From contig WBMW01003829.1 in assembly GCA_013396635.1 (NCBI GenBank), positions 1,394,212 to 1,458,211 on the forward strand: 64,000 nt of DNA, in the 5' to 3' direction. The translations under genes and the position numbers were made by a program. The notes beneath the pieces are model-generated. The model worked only from the letters and a program-made list of their open reading frames with translations, was not told the origin of the DNA and made no database searches. Within the stretch, counting starts at the first letter, position 1; each line of letters starts with the position of its first letter. This stretch comes from Penelope pileata (Eukaryota > Chordata > Aves > Galliformes > Cracidae). Of this stretch, positions 39,201 through 50,700 are shown piece after piece.

Positions 39201-40589
39201 CAGCTGTCACTGCATGGTCGCAGTCACTGTGGCCACACATACCAGCATCAGTTACACGTGTACCTTGTGGCACTGCACCCCACTGCAGTGTGATGGGCCA
39301 GGCTGAGAGTTTTACTGACTCTGAGCAATGTTAACACCCTGGTTTGCTGCACTGCTGTGACTGCATGCTCTGAAGGATAACTCTCAGCTGGCTGTAACAG
39401 TGCAGAAGACCTTCAGAACCAGCCAAATGTGTAAGTTTGTGTTGTTCTCCCACCTTGGCAAGTCCTAATGAGGAGATTTGGGCGTGATGCACTATGCAGC
39501 AGATTTTTTTTTTTGCAGTAGCATCAGAATCCCGAGAGATGAGTAACTCTAATAATTACTTGTGCAGTAAAAGGCTTAAGTCAAAACCATGCAGCTCCTG
39601 GGCATGCCTTCCAGCTGAAGTCAGGCTATCAGCTAGCCCAGCTCTGCTGCTGTCAGCAGGACCCTGGTGCCAGCCAGCACAGAGCCCCTGCGGTGCGCAG
39701 CCTCCCTCCAGAGGCCAGCTGCAGGACGTCCTTGTGCCATGCAAAGACAGCAAGTTCTGGGGAGGATGGCAGCCCCGTTCCTCCACTTGTTCTGTACAGG
39801 GGCTGCACAGTGCTGCCGGTCTGGCACCTTCTGCCAGCACCAAACAAAACCCCATAGCCTTTACACTTCGGACACTTTGAAGCAACTATTCAGCAGTGAA
39901 ATCTCTTTATGTGTAATTAGACCACTCTGGAGCTGTAAAGTGAGCATGTCAGCAATGGAGGCTTTACCCATCACAATGAGGCATGTATCTTGTCGGACTG
40001 ATTGAGGTCAATGTTTATGACTGTAAAATGAGGGGAAAGCATGCACATGCTTCAGTAATAAACGTTCTTTGGAACAGTCCTGGCAAGGAGGTAACTGACT
40101 GGTGACGATCTCATCATCAGGTGGGTAAAACCCCTCTGCTGTGGGCCACACAGCCTGTGCTCGCCCAGGGAGTCATGGAGGCACCTCGGGGGCTGTCCTC
40201 GCTCGGGACTGCAGCACCAGCTTGGGTCCAGCACCTATACAGGGCCTGGAGAAAGGTCTGCACAATATATTCTCAATATACACCGGGGCAGCACAGTGCA
40301 AAACTGGCAGTCCAGAAACTGACACTGCAAAGCGCTGCCATGAAACGGCTACAGTACAGCAGCACTCCTTGCAAAGGAAACAGCAAAACGCTCTACATTT
40401 AGTATATAATAACTACTGATGTTCACTGCTGTGACTCACCACACGGTCTGCTGCCTGGCACCGCCTGCCCTCCTGCTCTGTTGGACGCCCATCAGCCGCG
40501 TGCCACCCTTCCCTGGCAAACCACACTGCGTCTCAGACATTGCCTTTGGCCTCGGACTTCCTAATACCAGAGGTCTTTTTTGTAAGCAC
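36259..40589. other. Intergenic stretch between the SDR gene and ANKEF1
   Basis: No exon is recognised. Open frames such as 37881-38333 (+) lack domains. GC content rises toward the right end as the ANKEF1 CpG island begins. Confidence 0.55.
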
Positions 40590-40712
40590 GCTGCTGAGCC
40601 CCGCGGCCCCGGCGCCCGCTCCGAGCGGCGGAGAGCCCCTCACCTCGCCGCCTCACGGCTCTCTCACGCCGACCGTTAGCCGTTAACGGCCGCCCGCTCG
40701 CCGCTCGCCGCC

Positions 40713-40749
40713 GTTGCTAAGGGAGCGCGCGGCGGCGCCCGTTGCCAGG
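40713..40749 (+). promoter_or_regulatory. Pair of RFX (X-box) half-site-like motifs
   Basis: GTTGCTA at 40713 and GTTGCCAGG at 40741 match the left half of the X-box bound by RFX factors, which drive genes of motile and sensory cilia. The right half (RGYAAC) is not clear in either, so these are imperfect. ANKEF1 is generally reported in ciliated or axonemal contexts, which fits, but binding is inferred. Confidence 0.35.
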
Positions 40750-40795
40750 AGGCGCCATGGCGGGGGGGACGCGGCGCTGAGGCGGGGCCGCAGCG
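40741..40795 (+). other. ANKEF1: Probable non-coding first exon of ANKEF1 (5' end unknown)
   Basis: The sequence ends at a consensus donor GTGAGT inside the CpG island. No acceptor or long frame precedes it, as expected for a first exon. The true start could be 50-150 bases farther left. It contains a short upstream ORF at 40757-40780. Splicing to 44389 is predicted from position only. Confidence 0.45.
40757..40780 (+). other. Upstream ORF of 7 codons with a strong start context
   Basis: ATG in the context GGCGCCATGG (G at -3, G at +4) opens a frame reading MAGGTRR then TGA. If the first exon includes it, ribosomes would meet it before the ANKEF1 start. Function is inferred. Confidence 0.4.
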
Positions 40796-43700
40796 GTGAG
40801 TGCTTCGCGGCGGCGCTGCCCTTAACGTCGGCCACGGGCGGAAAGCCTGGGTCGTGCTTTGTATCGAGCTGCACCGCGGGTGTGGCGGTGCTGGCGTGTG
40901 GGGCGCGTGCTTGTCTCCAGCACGCAAGGGGAGCAACTTCGGAAAGCGTGCAGCCATTTTCTCTCAGTAGGGGGAATGCGCGTGGAAGCGTTGCTCACTG
41001 GTTTGTGAACAGGGGTAACGAAAGTGACATTTTCCACTTGAAATGTTGAAACGGAAGGAGATGAGAAGTGGGAGAAGAGTCGTGGTCAGCTCTCCCACCC
41101 ATCTGTGATTCTGTGACTGCAGAGATTTCTAACGAAGCGCAACCCAGTTGCTTCCAAGAAGCGCTGCGAAGAACATCAGCTGTCACGGTTACACTGCTGC
41201 GGCTGTTGTGGTGCAAATCGGTGGTTCTCAGAGCTGGTGGGGGATCTCGCTGGTGGGTGAGAGAGATAACATGCCTCCCCGTTGCGTTGTAAATATTTTC
41301 ACTTCTGTCTGCAGAAATGATTTTGTGACTGTTTGCGAAGTATTGAGATAACAGCACGGTAAGCATCTCAGAAACAACAGCAAACACTGACTGTGCGGAG
41401 TTGGGGGTGGCATTGGAAGGGAACGTGGAATATGGCCCTGTGAGCAAAGAGGGAAGTGCAGAAGGAGCAGCAGGCGTGCTGTGAATCCCATGTCACAAAT
41501 GAGGCAAAGTTCTGGGGAGCAGAAGTAAAACCCACTTGTGGAGTTAAAATGCTCATTGGACACGTGTACAGGGCATGGCATGAGCACTGCCTGGTTTGTT
41601 GGTTGTCAGCCATACACTGCGGTGTCTAACGAACACACGCAGCATGTCTGCGTGTTCCACCGGTGCTGCTGGTTCCTCGGCTGCGTCCTGAAGCTGCTGC
41701 TGTTCCTGCAACACCCTGTGCCCCTCGCTGCATCACTGCAGGGACAATATGGTCACCAGTGTGGGCAGGGGCTCGCTTGCAGCCAGCACTGCGTTAGCGT
41801 GTGAGGCACGCTTGGGTTTCAGACTTGACTTGCGGGTGGGTTATCTTGCCCACTGCAAAGTGGCACTCTGAGACACGCTTGCTCCAGATACCTGAGCCTC
41901 AGGCAGTTCGTGTGATGGCTGCGTGAGGTGTGGCTCTGATACTATTACAGGTCCCAAGGATAATCCCTAAAATAAGCCCAAATGCATATGCACTGAATAT
42001 TATATCCATTTATGCCTTCATTGGATGTTGCTAACAAATTTTTACCAACTGCAACGGTGCTCCTGTGCTCCCTAGCTTTGCTAACCTATTTCCAGAGAGA
42101 ACACAGCTTTTTCAGAGTTTGCAGCTTCATGGGGAGAGAAAGAAAGGACAAAAAAGCAAGTTTTGATCCTAAATGAGTTCCTGAAAAAAATGCTGTGCAG
42201 AATCCAGGCGTGGGCAGAAAGTGCTAAGAAATACTGGAAAAATCCTCAAACAGAATGACTTGTCAGTTCCCCTGACAGCATAAATAAATGAGTATTGATT
42301 TCCTTGGAGCGCTGCAGACTGGGCTGGTTGCAGGAGCATCTGCCTTACCCCCTGGCAGTCAGCAGCAGTCAAACAGGCTGCAGGAGAGCCCTAGAGCCCT
42401 CTGGGGGGCCACAGCCATCAGGGAGAGGCACGCACCCCGTCTGCTCTCCAGCCAGTGATGTTGGCATGGGCTGAGGCAGGGCTGGGGCATTTCACAACAC
42501 ATGGACCAGAGCTGGACCCTGCACAGCCCTCCTTCAGGGGTGAGGCCTGTAGGGAACAGCCTTGTGTTGTGCAGGCTAACTAGAAGCGATTGCGTACTGG
42601 TTTTGATTGTTTACAAATAGCTACAAGGAGGGAAGCCTGGGCAGTCTGTGTGCTTGCAAATACAGGGGGAAGGCAGGGCTGGTCCCATTTTGGAAGCAAA
42701 ACCAAGTTCCTTACTGCAGCAGGGTGGTGGGGAATAGAGAACGTGAGTATGCGAGAACAGTTTAAGCTTGTCAGCTCCACCTAAGTGTTTTAAAAAACAT
42801 TTCTTCTCCTGTATTTCAGAGGCATAAGCAGCATAAGAGCCTTCCCTGTAGTGCCTTCTTGCTGCAGCCACTGCAGAATTTACACTGCTTCATCAGAACC
42901 CAGGAAGGACTTCCTGTCTGAAAGCTCTGCTCCAAAATGACTTCCTAATGGCTCAGGCACTAAAGCTAGGCTCCACAGGGTGCTCTGGTTTCCCTCCTCC
43001 TAGGGCATTGCCCAGAACCGGCCTCACTTCTCAACTCTGAAGATTAGGACTAGAGTGCTGCTAGAGTTGTAGGACCTATCAGAAAAAAAATAAATTTCTG
43101 CATTTCCCTTTCTCAGGAAATAATTGTAACATTGTATGGATTCAGGTGACAGATTTGAGTTACTGTTGCTTAATGCAAGAAAAAACCTGGGCATTTTAAG
43201 AAATGTCACATTTAAATGAGAGAAAGTCACCTAGCTGTAGGAGCAGCTGACAGTTCTGGCCAGATTACAGCACAAACAGTAGGTCTGTGCATTTTAGTGC
43301 CACTTAAATACTTCAGAAAGTTAGCTTCTAATACTAATGCATAGATCTGGTCAAAACAGTTACAATGACAAACAAGTTTTCTAGTACAATATCCACATTT
43401 TGCATTTTTTTCCACAATCTGTAGTCAAGAAAGGGCAGCTTTTAAGTAGCTCCCAGCATTGTACAGCCCTTCCTCCTGAAACTCATTCTCATCCTGAAAC
43501 TCTTCACAGTCTATGTTGTTAAAAAAATAAAAATTAAATTAAAAAGTTCCCTACATGAACCCTGTACCTCTACGTTTTTTGTTGTCTGTCCCACATATGT
43601 CATTTTTAGAGCATGGGTTGAGCAAAGGTTTGCTGAACCTGACAGGAAGCGTCCTGTTCACTTAAGGAAGCTTCAGAAATGGTCCTGCCCCATGCTTGGC

Positions 43701-44388
43701 CCGCAGCCACAAGCACTAAGAATAGCTAACAGAAGACAAAAAGCTTTAAAAATAATCCTAACTGAGGCAAATGCAATGCTGGTATCCTGCACCACACTTT
43801 CCTCTAGAAGCATTACCTGGAGGAATCTTTTGCCACGTGTGTGTCTCTGTCTGTATCTTTTTTTCCTGAAGGGATTTACCATAGAGAAATGCAATTTATT
43901 CTTTTATGTACACAGCTCAGCAGGAAATTCATGAATCAGTCACCAAAAAAGGACAGCGTTCAGGTACTGGCGGAGTGATGCTAGTATCTATTTTATGTTT
44001 TAACAAGTCTTGTAAATGGGACTTAGGCCTTTTTAATCTCTGTTTGAAGTACTAAAATGGCAGATGATCAACCTCCTCTTTGGCCTCTAATAATTGCAGA
44101 TTATAACAGTTCCTTACAGTTTCTTAACGCTCTCTTTGAATAAGACTTTTTCAGAACGGTTTGATGATGGGATAGAGCAATTTGCAAGGTGCTGTGTGTG
44201 TTTATGCAGTCTCTATATGTGCTGTATGTACTAAATGAGACAAATTCACTCCAAGCCATGTGCTCTGTCAAGTTGAAGTAGATAAGTAGTTATTTCCAAG
44301 CCTTGAATATAGTTTGATTCCTGTTACTTCTAGCATGTAAAAGGAGTCTCATCTCTGTGTTTACCTGTTTTCTTCTCTCCCCATACAG
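40796..44388 (+). other. ANKEF1: ANKEF1 intron 1 (3.6 kb)
   Basis: This is the predicted intron from GTGAGT to CCATACAG. A further untranslated exon cannot be excluded: there is a strong acceptor (TCCTGTATTTCAG) at 42819, but no exon was assigned to it. Confidence 0.45.
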
Positions 44389-44429
44389 AAATTGCTGCCT
44401 TGGAAGAAGCCGTTTTCTCTCATTCCAGA

Positions 44430-44775
44430 ATGTTACCAGTAGATAACAGACTTCGCAACTTACAGATCTACAAACTCCTCCAGTGTGTTCACCAGAAAGA
44501 CACGAAGCAAATAGAAAAGCTGGTCCAGAATGGATTCCCAAACCTCATTAATTTCACTGAGCCCATGGATGGATATAGTGCCCTTTCTTTGGCCTGCATT
44601 AAGAACGATGTTGACATGTGCAGCTTCTTGCTACAACAAGGAGCTCATCCAGATGTCCAGGACAATATGGGATGTACTTCAGCAATGAAAGCAGCTGAGC
44701 TAGGTCATGACTTGGTTTTGGAGATACTAGCAAAAGCAAAAGCAGACATGACTGTTGTTGATAATGAAGGGAAAG
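44430..44775 (+). CDS. ANKEF1: ANKEF1 coding exon 1 (residues 1-115)
   Basis: The exon itself starts at 44389 after CCATACAG, with 41 untranslated bases. It encodes the N-terminus and two ankyrin-type units: GYSALSLACIKNDVDMCSFL near 49-68, and a second from the NMGCTSAMKAAELGHD stretch near 79-94. The donor AAAG|GTAAGT is strong, ending in phase 1 within a Gly codon. A non-ATG in-frame extension upstream is open but not needed. Confidence 0.92.
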
Positions 44776-47700
44776 GTAAGTAAAAGGGAACCTAACCAGA
44801 CCAGAAATAGCATAAAATGGCTCCTTGCTGTGTTGTGTACTTGCCGTATATTATGTCCAATCTGTAGAGAGGAACCCTGGCTGAGGATGATCCTTAAAGC
44901 TGAACAGAAGCTATTGGCCATAAGAGCTTTTGAAAAATGAAATTTTTTCTCCCTGAAGAGTCTGGGCCTTTAAACTGTAGGACCCTCCAGCACATCCTCC
45001 CATGACCCAGTCACTTATTCAGTTCTGGTTTACTCCCTGAGTTTGAAGGCCCTAAACTAGATATCCTTTTTGCATTTATATACCTTAAGAGATGATAGTG
45101 GGTCTCTGTTGAAGGAGTCTGTCCATTCAGTTGTGAAGCTTACAATGTAAGTAACCTCTCTTACCATTCAGCATTACACCATAACCCCTGCTGATTTTCT
45201 TTGCAGGTGTTTTGTTTTACTGTCTTTTACCTACAAGACGGCACTATTACTGCACTCAAATTGCCCTGGATTATGGTGCAGATATTAACAACTGTACTAC
45301 TGATGGGAAGCCTGTATTTCTACAAGCCTGCGAGCAAGCTCATGATATTGAAGAAATATGTCTGAATTTCTTGGAAAGAGGAGCAAATCCCAATGCAAGA
45401 TACTCAGTACGAATATTTCAGTACTTAAGAATGAGAATACACGAGAACAGAATAGTTACCAGATGACTGCAGTATTTGACTATAAATTCTCACATTGAAA
45501 TAACATAGCAGTGGCAAGTGCATGACCCTGTGGGCATGTCTGCTCCCTTATCTTTTTTTTTGCAGGAGCAGAAAGTTAAGTCTTCTGCTTGAATCATGTA
45601 TCCTGAGATAGATTTTTGTGGATTAAAATGCAAATACTTAAAAAACAAAGTAAATGGGCCAACTCTTAAGAGCTGTAGTTCACTGTACTTCAGTGGGGCA
45701 GCGCTGATTTGTACTTTGCTTGGACATGCCCCAAAGTTTTCAGGGTAACGTTCACTGAAAAGGTGACTCCAGCATGAAAAACCTGAAGGGGAATCAAGGT
45801 GGTGATGAGATATAAGAAACTCTTTTCTCTCTCCTATACATCTCAGTAATTTATCTGTTTACTTGCTAAATTGAACAATGACATTAAGGAATGAAACCTT
45901 GTGCTACTGATCAAGTCATATGATCATAGAATCATTTAGGTTGCAAAAGGCTTTCAGTGTCATTGAGCTCTCCCTTAGAGCTACCCACGGCTTTTGCTTC
46001 AGTTTTGCTTCGGTTCTAGCATTGCAGTATCCTTCCTAGTTTGCAACTATACCAAATCATTTTATGTTAACAATATTTGGGACATCTTTATCACATCTTC
46101 TGATGCATGTGCCCACCTCTTGGACTCTGCTTACTTGCAATATGATGAGATACCTGCATTTTTGTTTTAATATGGTGAGCACACACCTGGTAAAGTAATG
46201 GGAATATTTGCTGGGCCCAGAGAAAGATATCATGGAACAAAGCACGGTTCAATGCCATGAAATCCACAGCTTACTGTCCGCTTCCTGTTATTCTTTCCTC
46301 TTTGCCCGCCTGTGTGGCAGCAAGCAAGAGGTTCTTAGCATTGCTGTGGGCTGTTAATACAGGGCTATCTCTGATTTGAGAGGTGCTCCTTTCTTGGGAC
46401 AGTCACCAAATCTACCAAAGTCAGCCATTATAGAGAAAATATCTACGAGCAATCACAAACATACACCATGATCTAGGAAAAAAAACACAGTGTTAATGTA
46501 TTAGAACATGAGCTTTTTCTCACTGACCGAACATCAATGAAATTTCCCAGCTGTTATGTCTTCCCTGCAGCATTCCTCCAGCAATAGTTTTCTTACGCAC
46601 TTTTGTGATATAGTATTTTGTGTTAAACTTTTATACATGCAAGAGAACATGCACAAAGAAAGAATTTCTTCAAACAAGGAACTGATCTTTGTGCAGCTAT
46701 TCAGGTGACTCTAGTTACTAATGTACTGGAGTCACAGGGATTCAACGACTCCTAGTTCAGCAGCATTAAGACTAGATTCCTAAAGTTTGCCTACAAGCAT
46801 CTCTGAAGTTATTAGATTTGCCCCCTTTGTTCGGTAGTACCTAAAAGGAGTCCTTCAGTTTTATGCGGCCTTGCAACAATCAGATCTCATTGTGCCAGAG
46901 GGCTCTTGCAACCTGAGTTAGCATACAATACAAATTCTGAATTGTTTTCCTGCTATCTTGCAGGCTACAGGTCGCACAGCCATAATGGAAGCAGCAAGAG
47001 AAGGTGCTCTTGAGGTGGTGCGTGGTATGCTTGAGAGAGGCGGTGATGTTAACCTATTTGACAATGAAAGACACAGTGCTGCACATTTTGCAGCCAAAGG
47101 AGGCTTTTTAGAGGTATCTTTCACAGCAGTGAACATTGCTGCAAAGCTACAACAGTTGTTTGGGTTTTTGGCTTTGGGTTTTTTTTTTTTTTTTAAGAGT
47201 CAAGCATCTCAGCTGATCAAATCCTAATGATCAGTAGTCAAGAGACACTTCTTCTGAAGTATCAATGGGAATCCAGAAGTGATACAATCTCTCTTAGAAT
47301 TTCAGAACCTTTGAGTGTGTGCTACTGTGGCTGTTTGGTGTGAACAGTTCCTTTGGAGAACTTGTTTCCCTCAACACACAGCATGTCACAGTTGTATAAC
47401 ATGGATGAGATCTTACCATCTTAAGAAAAGTAAATACAAACAGCCGCAGGTAGGCAATTTCTTCCTTATGGTCTCCCCAGCTATTGCCTTTAAAGCATAC
47501 AAATTATGCCCTTTTATTAATGCAGACAGTGATTATGCATAGAGAGTTACTGTAAGGTAGAGGCCTGCAGTGGGCTGGCAGTAGCAAAAGTTGTCCTTGA
47601 TACCTGCAAATGAATAAGGCTTCTATTTCCTGAGTAAAGCATGTACTGTAGAGAACATTATCTGTGTATTGATCAGCTGGGCATGGCAGAGAAGTTCACT

Positions 47701-50700
47701 ATGTAAGCTGGGAATATATGATACTGCATTTTATTTGTAAATAATTCTCATACTTCCCCCATTCTGAGAAATGCAGGTGACTTTTGGTGGTACTGTCTTT
47801 GTTTTTCTAGGTCTTGCGAATGATTTCAGCTTATAATGGAGACTTGGGCCTGATTGCCATGAATGGAAACACTCCACTTCATTATGCTGCAGAGGGAGGA
47901 TTTGCATATTGCTGCAAGTTTATAGGACAGAGAGGTACATTAAGAAGTTACTTTACAATTACCACGTATATTTTTTCTGTGCTAGAGGAAAGATTTCACT
48001 TGAGCATCTATGAAGGACTTGACTCTCTTGGGTATTGTGTGGCAAATGTAATTCTCATTAAGATGTGCCTAACATAGGCTATTGTTATTTATATCTACTA
48101 ATGTGGCTAAGATAAAATATGTCTCAAGGAAAGCAGCAGAAACATCATGGATTTGCACAAATTAGAATTGGACAGGATTAAGTGGCTTTGGTTTTAGTTA
48201 TTTTTAGAAATATCATATTGACACTTTCAATAGAAAATTCATTTTTGCCTTACTGATCATTTAAATAACCTGATCTCAGCGTAATCATGGGAAAAACTTA
48301 TCACCCCTGGATAGTTCAAGGAAGCTGTGATCACTTTCTACGTTAATTAGATGATCATATCATTTCAAGCTTTCTTTCCAAATCCTACATTCTGTTCCTG
48401 TGATCCAAACACTTAGCTTGTGGCCTGTCACTGAATTGCAATGTCAGGGTATAGAACAGTGAATGATATTTTAATCTTAGTTAGTTTCTTCTTAAGCTTG
48501 CTCAGTACTTCAAGTAAAAATGTAATATCTTCACTGAACTTCTGGCTTTCAGTATGTACTCAGGAGTAGGCAGAGAAGTAGAGCATGGCTGGTCTGATGA
48601 GCCCCTCTTTGGGAAACAAATATGGGTGTGTTGCTAGCCTTCCAGGATAGGATCACTCACATGTGATGTGTACACCTGTGCTAATTAGTCACATATACAT
48701 TACACATCTCTTCTATTAATATATTAGTAAATATTAATTCCACTACATCATCAGTGGAAATGTGTTCATATTTTTAGGCTGTGATCCTACATGGACAAAC
48801 TTGTCAGCAAAGACTCCAAGAGTTGTTGCCAAGGAAGGAGGTTTTAAAGCAGCAGTAAAAGAATTGCGTAAAATTGAAAAGAACTTTAAAAAGCAGTCCA
48901 AGCCTGACGCTAAGGAGACCAACCCACTCTGGGCGCTGAAGCTATACGACTGGTCCTTAGAGCACCAGACTGCCCTCCGCAAGGCGTTTGAGGCCGTTGA
49001 TCAAGGAAATGGAACTGTAGCTAAAGATGATTTCATTTCAGTTATTCAGAAACGGTGTGCCTTTGTGGACACTGAGCAAATACAAACTATTGCTGAAGTG
49101 CATGAGAAATCTGACTCTGGAGTAATCAGCCCTGAAGAATTTTTCAAAGGCTCTAAATATCTGCAGAAAAACTTTCTTATAACAGCCTTTGGACCCAAAG
49201 GAAAGAAAGGAAAGAAAGGGAAGAAACGAGGCAAAAAGGGCGTTGCTGTCCCTGTGCCAATTTGCATAATTCCAAAGAGTGCATGTCCACTTAGGGAAGA
49301 TGGATTCCCTGTATACATGATTGAGGCTGTTCAGACCATTGCTGATAGCTACTGTGTAAACCGAGACCACCCGTCCGCCCATCCCGTGCACGATGATCGT
49401 GCCTGGTATATAGATGAACCAAGGAAAATGTACATGAATATTAACTTCCTTGTCAGAGCAGGAGACATTCTGTCTCTACAGAAAGCATTTGAGGAGGGTG
49501 TGCCAGTAGACATAAAAGATAAGTATTACAAAACACCTTTGATGGCTGCATGCGCAAGTGGAAACATAGATGTTGTGCAGTATCTTCTGGAAAAGGGGTA
49601 AGAGCATTTGCGACAATTTTTTGATTGCTATTTTGGGGGAATAAGTTTCCAGTAAACATCTGGATGCAAACATTTGGATTTTTACTTGAGTAGTGTTTAG
49701 CATAAAAATTAGTTCTATAAGATGTCGAGTTACTGAGGTTTAGTCGATAGTTTTATTACATTTTAGTAATGAGGAAGTAAAAAAAACTTCAGAAGTTTCC
49801 CAGTTCTGAATGTTTTGGTGCCTCAGCTATTGACAGTTCAGTTAGAGGCAGAGTATCTACAAGTCCAGTCTAGTGGTTAGTTGATATGCACGTCTCAAAT
49901 ACTGCATCTTCAAAACTGAGCTACCAAAATTAGATGAGTGAGTTTCTGGAAATCTGACTCAAGTAGCTTGCCTTGAAATCATCCAGATACTCGTAGGTGA
50001 ATCATAAAGGCAGTCCTGGACTTCCCTGTTCCACACGCCTTTGCATGCAAATGTTCTGAGAGAATGAGCCCTACAAGGAACCACTTTGCTCTGCAGCCTC
50101 AGCAGCTGAAGCAGCAGGATTTACACCAGAAGTGCATGTTGCTATTTAGTCTGTTCCCCACTTCAGAAGTGCTTCAGCAATTGTGTAGCCTACAGATAGA
50201 CCTCTGAAAAATCTTAAAAACAGCTGAAAAATGAAAGCAATTTAAGAAAAATTTCGTCATACTTGTATAATAGCATTTTTTTTTTATGATCAAACTGCCA
50301 TAGTCCTACATTCTGATAAATGCTTAAATGAACATTTTTCAAAGACAATGATATTTACGCTAGCTTGGTTCTCTGCCTATAGCTAGAATTCATTTCAAGT
50401 TCATTCCTAAGGATGAGTGGCTCTAGTCATTGCTCTTGTTCCTGCAGAGAATTAACAGCACATGCAAATTTATGCACCCTGGTAATTACACTGACACTCC
50501 TGCAGGATGTAAAGCTGTGTAACAGTGTATACTCATGAGTTCCAAAGATAAGGATATAAGAGTTATCACATTAACCTAGCAAATTAATCTCCATAGCTTT
50601 CATCAAACCTCACTAGACAGCACTGGAGCCACATCCCATCCTATTTAGACCTGGAAAGGTAATAACTTCGTTTAAAATATAGTTTTAGTTTTGAGATTTT

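Larger units (their letters stand above)
40590..40830 (+). promoter_or_regulatory. ANKEF1: CpG island, probable ANKEF1 promoter
   Basis: This GC-rich, CpG-dense block ends at a strong splice donor (GCG|GTGAGT at 40796). That is the expected layout of a non-coding first exon for the gene whose first coding exon begins at 44389. There is no TATA box. Two copies of an RFX-type half-site, GTTGCTAAGG at 40713 and GTTGCCAGG at 40741, lie just upstream of the donor. A short palindrome, CCGTTAACGG, sits near 40680. Confidence 0.65.

Noticed and set aside
49038..49391. Minus-strand open frames of 117 and 90 codons opposite ANKEF1 exon 5
   Set aside because: They are shadows of a well-conserved coding exon on the + strand.
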